This document shows, one piece after another, positions 35,967 through 51,064 of a stretch of 64,000 bases of DNA. Each line of letters opens with the position of its first letter. Within the stretch, counting starts at the first letter, position 1. The position numbers and the translations under genes are program-made. The notes beneath the pieces are model-generated. The model made no database searches. It was not told the DNA's origin and worked only from the letters and a program-made list of their open reading frames with translations. The stretch comes from Pogostemon cablin (Eukaryota; Streptophyta; Magnoliopsida; Lamiales; Lamiaceae): NCBI GenBank assembly GCA_023678885.1, contig CM042972.1, positions 11,614,501 through 11,678,500 of the forward strand, given 5' to 3'.

Positions 35967-38052
35967 CTGGTAATCAGAGTACGACAACGTAAATAATTTG
36001 TAAATTTTGGAATCCTTCTCTTTATAAACAAGCGATTTTGAAATAAATTTGGGAGTTAAACGGCTATGCACCTATGCGCCAGTGCATCTAACCCTAAATT
36101 TACACGTGCACTATGCACGATACGTCTGAACGTAAATTAAGTTTTAATTTAATGTCAATATTAAATTAAATTAAATAAAATTATAAAAAATAAAATAAAA
36201 AACTATCCACTAACCCTTAATTTACGTATATAAACTGTAGGTTCATAGATACACTTTAGAATTATCCTAAAAATCAAAGCGTCTTTTGTCAAAATTGGTG
36301 AAAAAAAAAACCATAAAATTTTTGGTGCTATCTTCGACGATATAATTTCATATACTCCACTCTCTCTCGGACAAAGGTTTCTATTTTCTTTTTACGCATA
36401 AATTAAGGAGTATTATTATTTTAAGTGTATAGTTAATTGTATTAGTAATGAGTGGTGGATCAATACTCCATCTCGGTCATATATGAGACCCCTTTATTAA
36501 AAAAATAAATAAAAATATTTGAGTGAGATATTCAATATAATAAAATAAAAAAATTTTTGGGGAAATGTACTTGATTGAGGTTAATTTGAGTTTGTAGTCG
36601 TAAAGACTACTACCTCACTTCTCACTCTTTTCCATGTTTGTCTCACTGCACTTTTGACTTTTCACTCTCGTAAAAAATCCAAAATAAATCATTTCTGATT
36701 ATATCATACTATTTTTAAAAAATATCACTTTTATATAATTCACATAATTTATTTTATTATATATTTTATTATTTAAAAATATCACGATAATCCTAAAAAT
36801 CAATAAAATTAATTTTTTTAAAAAAAACTTTTCTTAAATTTTGTATTTACAGTAACGGTGAAGAGTTTGATGGAACGGAAGAAGTAAAAAAGAATTGATT
36901 TGAATTTTAAAATATTTTTAATTTATAGAGCTTAATTTTGAAAATAATAGTGTAATATTTTCATGTGATGAAATGATTGAAAAAGAGAGATAAGATATTA
37001 AAAAAAACAAATAAATATTTGTGTAAATCGGGTTCACGGTGTAAATCATGTAGTCCCCCTTCCAATTCTATATATTATTGTTAGAGTATTTAAATTAATG
37101 GGGACCACAACATTTATAAAAGTTTATGACGCCGGTTTACAAGAGATTAACTCAAAAAATTAAAATTATATATAGAGAGAGAGAAATAGAACATAATTAA
37201 AAGGAGTCTCTTTAAGATAACTCGTCTGGTAGTTTTTTCTCTATTTGAAAAAAATTCTCAAATAATAAGAATATTGATTTTTGTTAGAGGCATTTCAGTT
37301 TTGCTCAAATATTTCATTTCAAAATAATATTTTTCACCAATTTCATTACCTCACTTTTGTAAAATACTAATTCAGTTTTATGATTAAGTTCCATAGAATC
37401 AGAAAAATTAGATATTTTAAGGAAAAAATTATCCATTTTATGACAACTATTTTGAAGAAATTAAGTTTTATGAAACTATATTTTGATTTTAAATTCGATA
37501 AAAAGTATGAGAGATTGTGTTTTTTTAAATTTAATAAATGTATTTAAATTGAGTATGTATTATGTTAACATTTTTTATTTATACTTCGAATTATTCATAA
37601 AATAATTCACTGCACCACTTTCACTTTTTATTAATATAGTATCACTTTTTATTAAAATATTATCACTTAGAATCCGCCTCACAAAATGAGTTTTGTGAGA
37701 TGATCTCACACCATCTTTGCCTTATTAATAACAGTGATTTCTATTTTGTTCATGTTCAACCTTAATCAATCAAGACATTGATTCGATCTCTAATCTGATA
37801 CATACCTATAAAAAGGTTTGGGAGTAAGTTCATGTGAACTCGATTCACACATTCAACTTATTTTTATAACATTATTTATGCGAAAATAACTCTTTAGTGA
37901 AATGAACTATTAGTCATGTGAATGAAAATTATTGTTTATCTTAACAAGAATATAAAAAAAATAACACATCATCATTTGAATAGTGTAATATTTGTCATTT
38001 GAAAGAGTAATAATTTATTTCTGTAAAGAATAAATTTTCACATATTAAATAG

Positions 38053-39268
38053 CACTACAAAAAAATTTGCTGAATTGAAATGGTTTTAGAGACGGTAATA
38101 TATGCTTTGAAATGGTTATTCGATCGTCTACAATTTGTGTATAGCAAGTAATAGAGACATCACCTTCTCAATTTAAGACGGTCTATTTTGATATTGTATT
38201 TGCAATAGTTCTATATCAAACTGAATCGATTATTTTTTAGACAACATATTCCATCTAAATTTGAGGGTTTGTTGTGTCTATTTGAGACGGTTTTAGAGAC
38301 GAATGTGTCGGCGGATCAAAGAGTCGGACCGGATAATTTAGAGATAAACACAATTTTAAATGGAGAAAATATTAGAAATGACTTTTTGCGGTTTCAATTT
38401 AAAGATGATTTTTTACCATCTCAATTGGTAAGGACGGTGACACATTGGGGCCCTATGGGGAACTGGTCCCGCTAAAATTTTAAAAATAATTACCATATAT
38501 ATGTAATAAAAATTATTATACTTTGATGTGGCTAAATGGTAGGCGCTCACTTCTCACATGTGATGGTCTCCAGAGTAGGAAATCTGTCATTTTATACTCC
38601 TTTTTTATTATTATTATTTTTTTTAATAATTTATCTAATTCTTTTTTTCTTTTGCCTGTTCTAATTCATTTTTTAAAAACCAAATTATCTAAAAATCCCC
38701 CCTCCCTTATTTTCTTATGTTTTATCATTTTTTTTTTCGATTTTTCTTGCATAGAATTCTTTTCTTCTCATTTTTATATACTTATACATTTTTTTCTTTT
38801 AATACTTTTATAAATTTTTATTGAAATTTTTTAAAATAAATGGAGCATTTTTTTTTAAATATATATTATCATTTGTTTCTTTTAATTATTTTTATCTATT
38901 TTTTTATTGTAAGATTTAAAATAAATATGAGATTTTTCCTGATAAAGAAATTTATAATACTTCAAAATATTTTTTACTTGAACTATTTAATAGAAACCAT
39001 AACGTTATCAACATAAAGTTTCTCTTTAATAGTTTTCACCATATATTAATGGGATAAACGCACGTCACCTGATACACATAAGAAATTTTATTCTTAATTT
39101 TATTGAAAAATACTAAATTATAAAAAATAAAAGTTTCCTAAATTAATGTGTGAAAATTATTATAAGATATAAAGATAAATTGAGCACCTGCCCGGAAATC
39201 CTGGCACCATCTCTGTCAATTAGAGACGGCTTTTTATGGTCTCTAATAAGTTGCATGTGTGAATTGGT
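38053..39268. mobile_element. CACTA-like remnant, copy 2
   Basis: Duplicate of the remnant at 17534-18760, with a shortened T-run near 38850 and the 10-bp deletion near 39043 specific to this copy. Confidence 0.6.
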
Positions 39269-39912
39269 TTCACACTAAGTTACTCTCAAACCTTTTGCTT
39301 TATATAAGAATCTTAACACTTCCCCCTATATTTGTTATATTAAACCGTTGATTTGAATTTTAAAACATGTTTGGTTTTTATTTTGCAAAGTGAAATTATA
39401 TTGTTGGTTAATGATTGATTGATAGAAAAGTATGATTTAGAAAAGAATAAAAAAAATATCGTGAATGTGTGGATAAAAAAAAATTAAAAAATTATAACTA
39501 ATAAATTCACAAAATCTAATCTATCTATTTATCTATATCTATACTACTATAAAAGCAAAATAATTTGCTTCAATTTTGACCATTTTTATCAAATTTGACC
39601 TAAATCTTTCCTATTTTGAAAATCCAATTTTAAATCCTGACCATTCATCATTTAATAATAAATCTCAAGCATTGATTTATTTTGCTTATTTATTAAAATT
39701 TTTTAATTAAAATTTTGGTGTCATTTTACAAATATAAATTAATTTCAAGGACATTTCTGCAATTATATTAAACATTAGGAACAAAACTACCTCTCAAACC
39801 CTAATCAATCGTATTTCTCCCGTCAAAGTAGAGAGAACTATCTCCTCTCCGCAATCACCTTCTTCAATTCTCAATCACTTATTTCTTCATTGGCCTAAAA
39901 TCTTCTATAAAC

Positions 39913-40035
39913 GAAGGACAATATCATGGTGATGGAGGCTGGAGTGGTAGAGGCTACAACGGTGGAAGCAAGGGCTATAGTGGTGGTTGTGGCGAAGGTG
40001 GCGGTGATTACAAATGGAGGCGATGGTGGCTATGA
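39913..40035 (+). pseudogene. Glycine-rich protein fragment, copy 2
   Basis: Identical duplicate of 19405-19527. Confidence 0.5.
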
Positions 40036-40634
40036 GTGAACCGTCGCTGTTATCGCCGGGGTATGCCGCTAGCGTTTCTGCCTTTGTCATTCATTATTCA
40101 TTTTGTTTGAAATAGATTTTCTTATTATTAAAATTGTGATATCACATCTGATTTTATCCTCTGATATCACATATGATGTTAATTAAGTCTTAATGGCTTT
40201 TAGTTTGAGGATGTCAATCCATTTTATGCTCTGATTTTATCCTCTTGGCGTAATTTCAATTTTGAATGTGATCTATATTGATTTTAATAACTATTTTTTT
40301 CTTTTTTCTTTCTATAGTTGCAAGGATACACTCAAATGTATTAACTTTTAAAGATTTGGAAGGTACCATGCACCTATGATTGGTTTATTTAACATCTCCA
40401 GTTTTAAGATTGTCACTTTATATGCTATAATATATTGCTGCCTATAATTTTGAGTAGTTGTGCTTACTTTGCTTCATGATTAAAGGTTTTAGACACTACC
40501 ACCATGGTTTCCGGCACCCTCTTTAGGATGGCTTTAGATTTTAGATGTTTCCATTTACAATTGTGATATAGTATATTAAGATCTATGTACTTTGCATTTC
40601 CTTTTTATATTTTATACTGACCTTTGTTTGCAAG

Positions 40635-40838
40635 TCAAATATATGAAGTCATGGAGTAGTTTATTGAACCAATGAGAGAAGCTAGCTATTTGGAACTCAA
40701 ACATTTACTTTTTATTGGAGGATTTGATATGAAGTTATAGCTTGATGATGTGTAAAGAAGAATTCATGTTGTGGTTGCTACTCCTGGAGGGCTAAAGGAT
40801 ATGCTAGCAAAGAAGAAAATTAACCTTCACAACTGTAG
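40635..40838 (+). pseudogene. DEAD-box RNA helicase (RH35-like) exon fragment, copy 2
   Basis: Duplicate of 20127-20330, with the same stops, so the fragment was dead before the 20.5 kb duplication. Confidence 0.8.
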
Positions 40839-41232
40839 GTATATGACATCACCTCTACTTTCCATAGTCTATACTTTCATTTATATGTCTTATTTTTAAC
40901 GATATTTTGTGTAATATTTTCTAGTATCATTTTAAGCTAGAATTGCCAATTTATATCTTTGTGCTGCATTTTCCATGATTCCCTTCACTTCTCTCACACT
41001 TAAATAGGAGATTGTGCATAATCTTAATTGGATTTTAATGTTTTTCCACTAATATGTTTCTAAAAATGATAATTATGTTGCAAGTCATTGAGTCCACTTG
41101 CTTTTGACCTCGCCCTTCCATGAGTTCATTACTTCCAAGTGTTTTACAACTGATATTGGGTGGAGCTGTTCTAAGTTTTGCCAGCTTCTGATTACACCTT
41201 TCTATATTATTAACTAATTGTGTTTGTTGCAG

Positions 41233-41557
41233 TACATGTAGGAGCAAGGGAATTTTATTTGATGTAATTGACCATATAAAATCACTTTCTGATCAAGATC
41301 CTTTTGGAATTACGTTACACATGTTGGTTCTCAGGTCACTTCTCCAACTCTTTCTTCGTTACAATAATTTTATATGTTATTTTGATTGCATTGCACTTTC
41401 TTGCCAAGATTGCTTTTTTTTCTTGCCAAGATTGCTTTTTTTAATTCTTTTTTAATTACTTTTTATTAAGTAGTAATTTGGTGTAATTGTATTTCATGCA
41501 GTTATAGGAATAATGTTAGCTTTCTAGCAAAGCACTATTGTAGACCCATTGATCAAT
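41233..41557 (+). pseudogene. Two unrecognised exon-like fragments, copy 2
   Basis: Duplicate of 20725-21050. Confidence 0.4.
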
Positions 41558-42756
41558 GAAGATAATATGACACTAATGATAATGGTAATTTTTAGTTTCT
41601 TTAAACTAATTTAAAATTTTATTTTCTAACATGTAATTCGAGTGATTGCTTTTGATATGGGCATTTGGCCAATAAATTAAATGGGTTTCGAATATCTTGC
41701 TAAGCTTCTCTCTAGGGTAAAATAATATAGTTTTTTAAATTGTATTATGTTCTCACTGAAATCTCGCTTGAGCTTATACTGTGTGATAATATTCTTCATG
41801 AATCATATTCCCGCACAGATTTATACATCGTGTGACCCACGAGATATGAGTTTTAATCGATATACACTTGTTAGAGATATATAGCAACTCAACCAGTTTA
41901 TCAATGAAACTCAACAAGCTCGCTATACCCCAGAACTCTTGAACATTTAACATAAGTTGATATATCTCTTTTCAATTCCTGAATTTGTCAGAGCATATTC
42001 AACCCTTTTGCAAAAAACTATGTATTCATAATCAAGACTCTGCTTGATTGACTAGTCAATGAATCACAATAGTATATGTTAAATTAAGACGTTATTCCCA
42101 TCTCACTAAGTATCTACAGTCTCCCACTATAGCTGTTTTCCTAGACATGTACTGCATCGCCGTTATTAACCATAGCTCTTTTGGTAACATGCTAAAGTAG
42201 CAACACCAAAGTGAAGACTTAGAAAATAGTAGAAAGTCATAAGGGTACCAATAGATAAGGACTCATACTTTTGAGAAAATAGGGATTATTTTCTCAATCC
42301 TGTTGGGGTCAACTTAGCACATGTCGTTTTCATAAAACACATGTCACAATGTCTTTAAATTCCTTCCAAGAAAGCATATGTCATATTTCATCTAATTTAG
42401 ACATCGTGTAAATTAGAGTTCAAGTGTGTCCCATACACTTAACCCGGATATCCTTCCTCCAACGTATAGGATCTCCGTCGTTTTAGCTTTACAACAAGCT
42501 GGATTAGATTCGTGGCAAAATCTATCCCGATTACATTAACTATCGTAATCTCATCTCTGCGCTCCCACTAAGCCAGAGGCGAATGCTCGTATGAGAGAGC
42601 TAATCATAACTTGCCGACATACTATTATATATGAACCATCATATATAATTAATAAAATATATATGTATAGTTAACCATTAACTATTCCATTAACATACAC
42701 AAACATATTCAATACATCGTTTTAAATCCTTCGCAAACTCAATCCCTTTATATGTA

Positions 42757-45377
42757 CTATGTATACATATCTAGGAATTGGTTTGGTAAAAAGATCTGCT
42801 AACATCAAACGAGTAGAAATGTAACTTAGAATCAATTTTTTCTTATCTGCAATATCTCTAACAAAGTTGAACTTCGTGTCAATGTGTTTGGTTTTTTCAT
42901 GATATTTGGGGTCTTTTGTGTAAGTAATAATCGTCTGATTATCACAATTAACTAAAAAATAGCTCCCACTGGAGTGTTTGAGACCTCCAAATATTTCATG
43001 AATCTTCTAAACCAAATAGCCTCTGAACTGCAGACGCACATGCCAAAAACTCGACTTCCTTAGTGGACAGTGCTATGCAAGTTTGTTTCTTGCTACACCG
43101 TGAGATTGCTCCATCGTTGAGCAAGAAGACATAACCGGGAGTTGATTTATGTTTATCTAAATCACACTCCAGTCAGTATCTATATACCCATTCAGTGTAC
43201 TGTTATTCCCTTGATAATAGATAGAATAGTCTGCATCATTAGCATATGGTACTCTGGCCATTTCATTCTTTTTATCTTGAGTCTTAGGACACATCTGCTG
43301 ACTCAATGATTCGCCTTTCACAATGGGAGTATCTATAGGTTTGCAGGTGTCCATCTTGAACCGTTCTAAAAGTTTCTTGATGTACGTCTCTTGAGACAAA
43401 CCCAATAATTTCTTTGAACGATCCATATGGATCTACATACCAAAGTATGTACTCTGCTTCACCCATACTTTTCATTTCAAAATTTGAAGACAACCATTCT
43501 TTTATGGTTTCAAGATACTCTTTGCTATTTCCAGCTAGTAGTATGTCATCCATATACAAGGATAGAATCATAAAACAACCATTGGACTGTTTAACGTAAA
43601 CACAGTGGTCTTTGTTTATCATAACAAAGTCCCTAGACTTGATTTGACTTCATAGACTCCATTTCCTCTTTCATCCATTTCTCCTTTACCGGATAAGTTA
43701 GAGCTTCTTTAACGTTTCTGGGCTCTTCCTCATCAACAGGAGAAACATCTTCATTTTCTGGTGAAACTAAGAAGTCTTGTTCTTCAATATCATAATGCCT
43801 CTTGGGCACATATTTTCTAGAACTTTTTCGAGATAGATGTTGATGGTCTTCTGTAGACAAAATGCTCTCATTTGGAATCGTCTGATCCTCAATTGGCAAA
43901 TATCTATCAAGATCCACACCATCACCTAAACTACTACTCCCACTTTGATTCTTGTAGGTATTGGTTTTCTACGTTCTCAAAATTAGGTTCGGCATCCCTG
44001 ATGCCCCCTCTACTAGGAAATTCAGTTTCCAGAAAAATGAGCATTACGTGATTCTGTCTCAGTTAAGCTCCCATCGTGATCTCCTATGAACACGTAACCT
44101 TTAGAATGTACGCAGTATCTTATGAAGATACACTTTTTTTCCTCTAGGACCCAACTTTCCATACTGACTCGATGAACCACGTATGTAAGCTGCTGATCCC
44201 CAAGTTTTAAGGTTACTCAAGTTAGGTTTTCTACATGTCCAATGTTCATAAGAAGTCGAATCAACTGACTTAGAAGGCACGCGATTAAGCACATAAGCTG
44301 TCGTGTGTAACGCATCTCCCCAAAAGAAGATCGGTAGATTAGCTTGTGCCATCATGGATCTAACCATCTCCAACAAAGTACTATTCCTTCTTTCAGCAAA
44401 CTGTTTTGTTGCGGTTTTATAAGGAACAGTTAATTGTCGGATTATACCCTTTTCATTACAAAATTCCTTGAATTGTTCCGAAAGATATTCACGTCCACTT
44501 TCAGTTCATAAAACTTTGATAGATTTATCCTTTTGATTTTTAACTTCACTTAATAATCTTCTAAAACAATCCAATGCTTAAGACTCATGAGATATCAAAT
44601 AGACATATCCAAAACGTGAATAATTATTAATGAAGGTAATGAAATAGTGAGCTTCATGTCGTGCTTTCACATTTACAGGAACACATATATTGGAATGGAT
44701 TATTTCCAATGAAGATTCAGACCTAATAGCTTTACCAAAAGGTTCTCTAGTCATTTTGCTAGCAAGACAGTGTTCGCATTTAAATAATTTGACTTTAGAA
44801 GAAAGATTCAACAATCCTCCCACAAGTCTTTCATCCTATCTCGCCCAGTATGACCTAATCTAGCATGTCAAACATCATCATTCACATTTGCATTGCTAGA
44901 AGAACAAGCATTTAGCGAATATGAATAATCATCATAATAACTAAACGTCATTCTATTACAATTTAAAACCATAAAGTCATCAGTCACATGTCCAGATGCA
45001 TAACAAGTATTATCAATGCCAATTACCATAGTGCTTTTAGTAAATCATAACCCAAATTAAGTAGAACCGAAATAAAAATTGGATTTCGCGTGATTACGGA
45101 GCATAAAGAACATCATGTAGAATAAAGACCCTAACCATTGTCAAGGTTCAATCTACAAGTCCCAAGTCCTTTGACTTTGACCCGTGCATTGTTTCCTACA
45201 TATATCCACTTAGTCCCCTTCGGAACACGACTGGAATGTACAAAGTCCCTCTATCTCTTGTCACATGGTCCATTGCTCTTGAGTCTATAATCCTCAAAGG
45301 ATAAGAATCAGACAGCCAGACAGTACTCGAGACATTAATTTCACACAAAACAGAATAAGATTAATCTACATTGTTCC
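42757..45377 (-). pseudogene. Element B zinc knuckle-integrase-reverse transcriptase relic, copy 2
   Basis: Same broken frames as copy 1 (integrase 44823-44578 and 44376-44101, reverse transcriptase 43622-43284 with YMDD, tail 43426-43157). Shared stops show that it decayed before the duplication. Confidence 0.82.
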
Positions 45378-45741
45378 TCCTGGGCTCAGGGCATTCACGA
45401 GCATAATGATCAAGCTTACTATGATTGTAACATGGCATCTTGCTTTTATTTCTTATTTTTTTGTCACTTTTTTTTTCTTTTTCCGTTCATCAGCTTTAGT
45501 TGTTGGATTATTGTCAGGCTTACCACCACTACTATCAGATCGTCTTCTCTTCTTTCTCTTCTTTCAATTCCTTTTTCTTTAGAAGCCCGAAGCTCCTTTG
45601 GAAGTAGAACTGACATAAAAACCCTAGAAGAAGGCTTTCAGGCTCCAAGCCTCTCATCTTCTAGCCCAACATGATGAGCAACATCATTGAAAGTTTAATG
45701 TTTTTATTGAGAGTCAAGTTGACTTTGAGATGTTTCAACGA

Positions 45742-45975
45742 TCAGGTGAAGAGCGAATTGGGGCTTGGATTTTGTTGTTCATCAAAGAGCATATGACTGG
45801 CAGTCTTAAGTTTGATAATCATATTAGACACCTCTCTGAGATGTCGTCTAATTGTATGATTTGGTTTCTTCTCATAAGTGTCGAACTTAATAGTCAACTG
45901 CATAAACCTTGTGACCGATGTACCACCAAACTTCTTACATAGATACACCAAGATATCATGTGCAGTAAGATTCAT
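45742..45975 (-). pseudogene. Element B gag fragment, copy 2
   Basis: Identical to the gag fragment of copy 1. Confidence 0.75.
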
Positions 45976-48349
45976 GAATTATTACATCGATTACTGAGCT
46001 TACAAGAATACCTCATGCAATGGAATTTTCCTTTACCATGCCTGGTACACTTCTTGGTCATGCCTCCCTTGATTTCCAATTCCCTCGCCTGAATCAGCCA
46101 TCATTTGGTTTATAGCATTCAATGTATTTTGTTCATACAATACGTACCAAATTTTATGACACCTTGTGTCATAATTGTCACCATTGAGTTTCTCACATTT
46201 GTTCAACTCAGCGACAATAGATTTTGATGCTATTTTCTTTGATAGAGATTAAAGTGATTCAGTATGTTAATAATATTTTATTAAGTTTTATGTTAAGCCA
46301 AACAAAGACATCTCAATCAATAACACAAGATTTAATCTCAAAAAATAGCTCGGAGACTACTAATCATCAATCTCATCAAGTGTCATAATACTAGATTCTT
46401 GTTTCAAAACATAAAACACATAGAAGGTTCAAGTAATTTATAATAACATTGAACTGCCACTAATAAATCTAACTTAAACAACCATCTAAAATAGCAAAAC
46501 ACCAAGTCTGACAAATCATGAACATAAAAATTCTAATGAACTCCCTGAGTTTCCAATTAGAAATACAATGGAAATGAATTAAGGAAATCTACGGATTAAT
46601 CTCCCTAATTTATCATCACTAGATTTCCATCGATGCTCATGATTAAATTTCTTAGTCCCCACACTATAGGTAGCTTGCCCTAGAGGACCTATATGAGGAT
46701 TCTTTATCTGACGCTTCTCTTGACCACTCAGTCTCAAAGAATCAGAATGTCGAATCCTTCCCATCCTTAAGCAGGCTGATCTTAGTGCATGTGTCTTATC
46801 TCTTGCTACAGAAGCATCGACCAAATCTTGCATAATTTGTCGACCATTAGGTTTCACTTCATAAGTCTCCCACTGAACCCAAAAATCCTTTTATAGGTAA
46901 GGAGGCAAAGTGTTCGCCCATGTCTCAGGACTGGAAACTTCGAAATACTTATCACGTGAAATCGTATTGCTATAAATTAAAGGCAACTAACGGTTGTAGA
47001 GTTCAATCAATTCAATTGCGTGGTCACTTAAGTTATGTGTTGGCTTCATTTTATAATTCCAAAATTCATGAAGGACTTCCTCTTTAGTCCTAATGTCTTT
47101 CTCTGAAATTGTTCCTCGTCCTGATATACCTCTTAGAAAACGAGCAACCAAAAACAAACATACTAGTGTTAGTCAAACTATATCACATGAATTTCCCCTC
47201 AATTTAATATATATGGAAACAATTTTCCAAGATGCAATAGGTATATTCACAAGTGAATCAGTCCAACTCACTTTGGCTCCCACTTCATAGGCTACAGGAG
47301 TTTGAACAACTCTTACATCACTCAACACCATGAATTTAGAATTAAATAACATATTAAGGTGCATTCTACCAAAAATTGCAACCAAATAGCCACCCCATAG
47401 GTTCGTATTCAGCAAATATGTCATAAAATGAAGTAAAACCACATATACACACTAAAGATGACGTCAAACGCTCCCTAAAATGTCACCATTGGACTCCACG
47501 CGTCGAAACATGTGGAAATACATCAAAAAATTACCGGAAAATGGCTTCACGCGTCGGAAACGTGCCTGCACGCGTCTGCCAGAGGTCCCACGCACCAGCA
47601 CGCGCCGGCAGGCGCTCTCACGCGCCTCCACGCACCAGCTGTGGGGTGTTCACTACCGGTGCATGTGTCACACGCGCCACAACCATCGACGGTGTTTGTC
47701 AGTGAGTGTACACCACGCGCCATCACCGGAATCCGGCGCGTGGGTATCACATGCTACCACTGGCCGTCCGTTCGCCGGCATGTTTTCGCCACGCGCCACC
47801 AATGGACCTGACCCCGTTGGGCCCTGGTTCCGGGCTGACCAGCTTGGTCCGACCCGATTTGTCTGGCCCGACCCGGTTCAAAGGCAGTTATGATTTATTA
47901 CAGTAAGGTCCCTGAACTTTTTCTAATTTTCAAAAAATGCCCTCTCAATTTTCTGAAACCTTGCAGATTTGGTACAATTTTGGGAAAACATTCAAAAAAT
48001 CATAACTTGAATTTTAGAAGGCTAAAAATTGCACAAAAATACTGATGGACTCCTCTCAACGAGTCTTATCCAGTGGTATAATCAAAACATGCTTTTTCTT
48101 GCAAGAAAAAAAGACAAAAATTCACACCCTTTAACATTAACGGTGAATTACAACGTCAAAAATACATACCCACTGGAAACAACGTAATCTGCCTTAAACT
48201 CATATAATGACCCATCAATGTCACATAATTCACCAATCATATATCATCAAACACTAGAATCATGTATGATTATTTATACCGAAAAAAGCAGAAAACTAAG
48301 AAACATGAAATATCTTAATTCCAGAAAATCAAACGGAGTACCAACCATT

Positions 48350-48910
48350 GGCTCTGATACCAATGTTGGAAAACTCACGTTTTTAAGAGTACACAACCTA
48401 ATCATGCTTAGAGAAGAATCTCATACCTCTCACCGTATGATTGTGTTGCAGCGGAAGAACACGTACAAACCTGTTGGTACTCACGTTGGTAAACTGTGAT
48501 CTCTGGATCAATCCTTCAACACTGGGTTGATAGAATATGTTTTCACAATATAGCACTAATCTGTGGAATATGAAGTTGTGTGCATTGTGTTTCAGGAGAG
48601 GAAAAACGAGAGAAAAAACTCTTCTCTACGTTCTGCGTAAAACGTTCTGACACACACCTCGCATATATTCGCTTATCGCATACATATATACTGCCTCCAT
48701 GCAGTAATATCTCTCCAAGGAGATGGGAGTTGAAACTTCCGTTTCATAACTACCTCTTTATCTCATCCACTTTCATATGTGGAATTAATATCAAATAAAT
48801 ATTATTAATAATTATTTACAATAAACTACAAGAGTTAGTATTTTGTAAATAAGATTTACATCATAAATCCTTATAGATTGTGTGGTTCTCTTAATTTAAG
48901 CACCCTAACA
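48350..48910 (-). repeat. Element B primer-binding site and 5' LTR, copy 2
   Basis: Duplicate of 27843-28403; the ends are again TG...CA on the minus strand. Confidence 0.88.
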
Positions 48911-49955
48911 ATACATAGGACACATATAGGATTTGAAGGGGGGTTACAGAGTTTACACCATGAACCCATTTGCACGAGTGTTTGTGAAACTACAAATAGC
49001 CTTATTCAAAATGTCATGGTGGATTCATGGCTATCAGTTCAACTATTGAGCTGTTGGTTCATTATGGAGCGAATTCTGCGTCTCCTACGTGTTAATAGGT
49101 GGGGTAGGACTTCCCTCTATAGATAATTGTGTGAGTATAGTCTTACTTACTCTTTCTTATTCACAAATATTGTTATATTTTACTAATTATTACGTTCCAC
49201 AATTATACAAAGGTTTATATGAGATCGTCTCACTCATTAGATGAATAAAATGTATAACTTCTATAATAAAAATGATATTCAATTAATGAAATTAAGTGAT
49301 AATGCTATTTCATAAAAAAATTTATAATATAAATAAAAAGTAATAACATTTTATTGCAAAAGTGATAACATTTTATAGCAAAAATGATAACTAATTTAAA
49401 AAGTATAAAATGGTCTTATACAAAACTTGCCCCCACAATTATTGTTGTATTTTTCTTTATGGTACATGAAATTCACATAAAATAATTATTATATCTATAT
49501 GGGAACACACACGACATGACCAATACAACTACCGACTATATATTATACTATTATCTTTTAATTTAAATTTCATTAAAATATTATATTCCTTAATATATGA
49601 ACAAATAATAAATGTAACAATAATTGTAGTGAGAGTAAGTGATAAGTTTTTAATTTTTTATTTCACTATTACGAGCTATTTAGTTTAGTGTGAACTTGAT
49701 TATCATAAATTATGTTAAATCATGTTTTTCGTAAAATTATTTTTATTACATGAAAGATTATTTTTTAAGGAGATAAACTATTCTTCTCCTAAACAATATT
49801 CTATTTTCTTCAAAGAGATGGATTATGGTGCAACTGGTTGTACCAATTGAATTGATACAATCTTGGTCCTTACCCTTCTTAATTAATTCATGTTCCTTCA
49901 TTAATTTTGTTTTTTATTTTATTTTTAAATTTTTTTATTTAAATGACTACTATAC

Positions 49956-50127
49956 TCTAAACCCTAAACCCTAAGGGATAATTATACCCTAAACCCTAAA
50001 CCCTAGGGGATAATTAACCCTAAACCATAAGGGTAAAATTACAATTATACCCTAAATCCTAAACCATAGGGGATAATTATACCATAAACCATAAGGGTAA
50101 AATTACAATTATATCCCTAAAATTAAA
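49956..50127 (+). repeat. Interstitial telomere-like repeats, copy 2
   Basis: Duplicate of 29449-29620, without visible change. Confidence 0.85.
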
Positions 50128-50534
50128 AAAAAAACAGTAATGTACAGCAACAATTAAAAAAAAGAGGAAAACACACACCGAAAATGAAGGAAAGAGGTTG
50201 TACCAATTGAAGGTTGTACACAAGTCTTTACCTTCTCCAAATTATGTCACTAATATTAAAAAATGGAGTATAGCATAATAATTATTAAATTAATCTATTT
50301 TGAATCTCACCAACTATATGAAAATTAATCTCATACAAACTAATCAAAATAATTTTTAGCTTCGATGGAGCACCGTCATGGCCTCATCATCATGGCAGAT
50401 TTCAGGAATACAAGTTTTCACTTAATTTAAAGAAATTACATTTTAATTTTATTAAGATATTTCAATTATTCTTATTAGACAAAATGATCATATATAAATC
50501 CCATAGGATGATGATGAGGCATATGTAAATGTAT

Positions 50535-50643
50535 CTTCAGTAAGATCAAGAGTGGCATTTTGAGCTCCGGCGGTGAATAAGAGTTGGCCGACGGTGAAGA
50601 CAAAGAGCATCTGCCGCCCCACCTCCGCCGCCGTACGAATCAT
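50535..50643 (-). pseudogene. Second copy of receptor kinase exon 1 (signal peptide)
   Basis: Identical to 30028-30136, including the A at the first donor position. It lies 150 bp from the complete element C and is the copy nearest the presumed original promoter at 56.9 kb. Its exon 2 partner is the truncated one at 35887-35966. Confidence 0.75.
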
Positions 50644-50793
50644 ATGTGAAGAATAATAAAGCATCAACGGGCAGTATCTTGATCTTTTGTGGGGGAAGGC
50701 ATACGATGATGATGATATATGAGTGACTAAGAATGCGTTGGGCCATCGATTAATATACTAATCAGATTATAATATGAAAACACTTACTTCCAA

Positions 50794-51064
50794 TGTTAGG
50801 CGGATACGGTCGTCATCGTCGTCCGTGTTCGTCGTCTACGCCGGAGAAGGTGGTCGAGGGAAGAACTCCACAGTGCTCAGATTCCCGTTGAATTCACACA
50901 AGAATTCAAATCCACGTTCTACCCGTAAGGGTCACAAATAAGTGATTAAATTAGACCAAAAGTGTAAGGCTATGGGCCAAGACACACTTGACATAATACT
51001 TTGAGAGAAGAAGACCAGCATTTGGGCCAAATACCCAACGGACCCAATAAATCTCCACCTTGAC
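50794..51064 (-). repeat. Element C 3' LTR and polypurine tract, copy 2
   Basis: 256-bp LTR at 50794-51049, followed (plus-strand view) by the polypurine tract complement aatctccacctt. One base differs from the copy 1 LTR. Confidence 0.93.

Larger units (their letters stand above)
39538..41568 (+). mobile_element. Possible Helitron 5' end with gene fragments, copy 2
   Basis: Duplicate of 19030-21060; I saw no difference that changes the reading. Confidence 0.45.
42737..48910 (-). mobile_element. Ty1-copia element B, copy 2
   Basis: Duplicate of element B: LTR 48910-48364, primer-binding site 48363-48350, leader about 47907-47467, unknown frames 47442-46579, gag 45975-45742, pol about 45377-42757. 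It differs from copy 1 at only a few bases (one in the leader, two in the integrase fragment). Confidence 0.85.

Noticed and set aside
35343..35992. Arg/Ser-rich frames of 80-131 codons (also 55849-56450)
   Set aside because: These are compositional frames in the element C leader. Several overlap on both strands and none has a gene-like motif.
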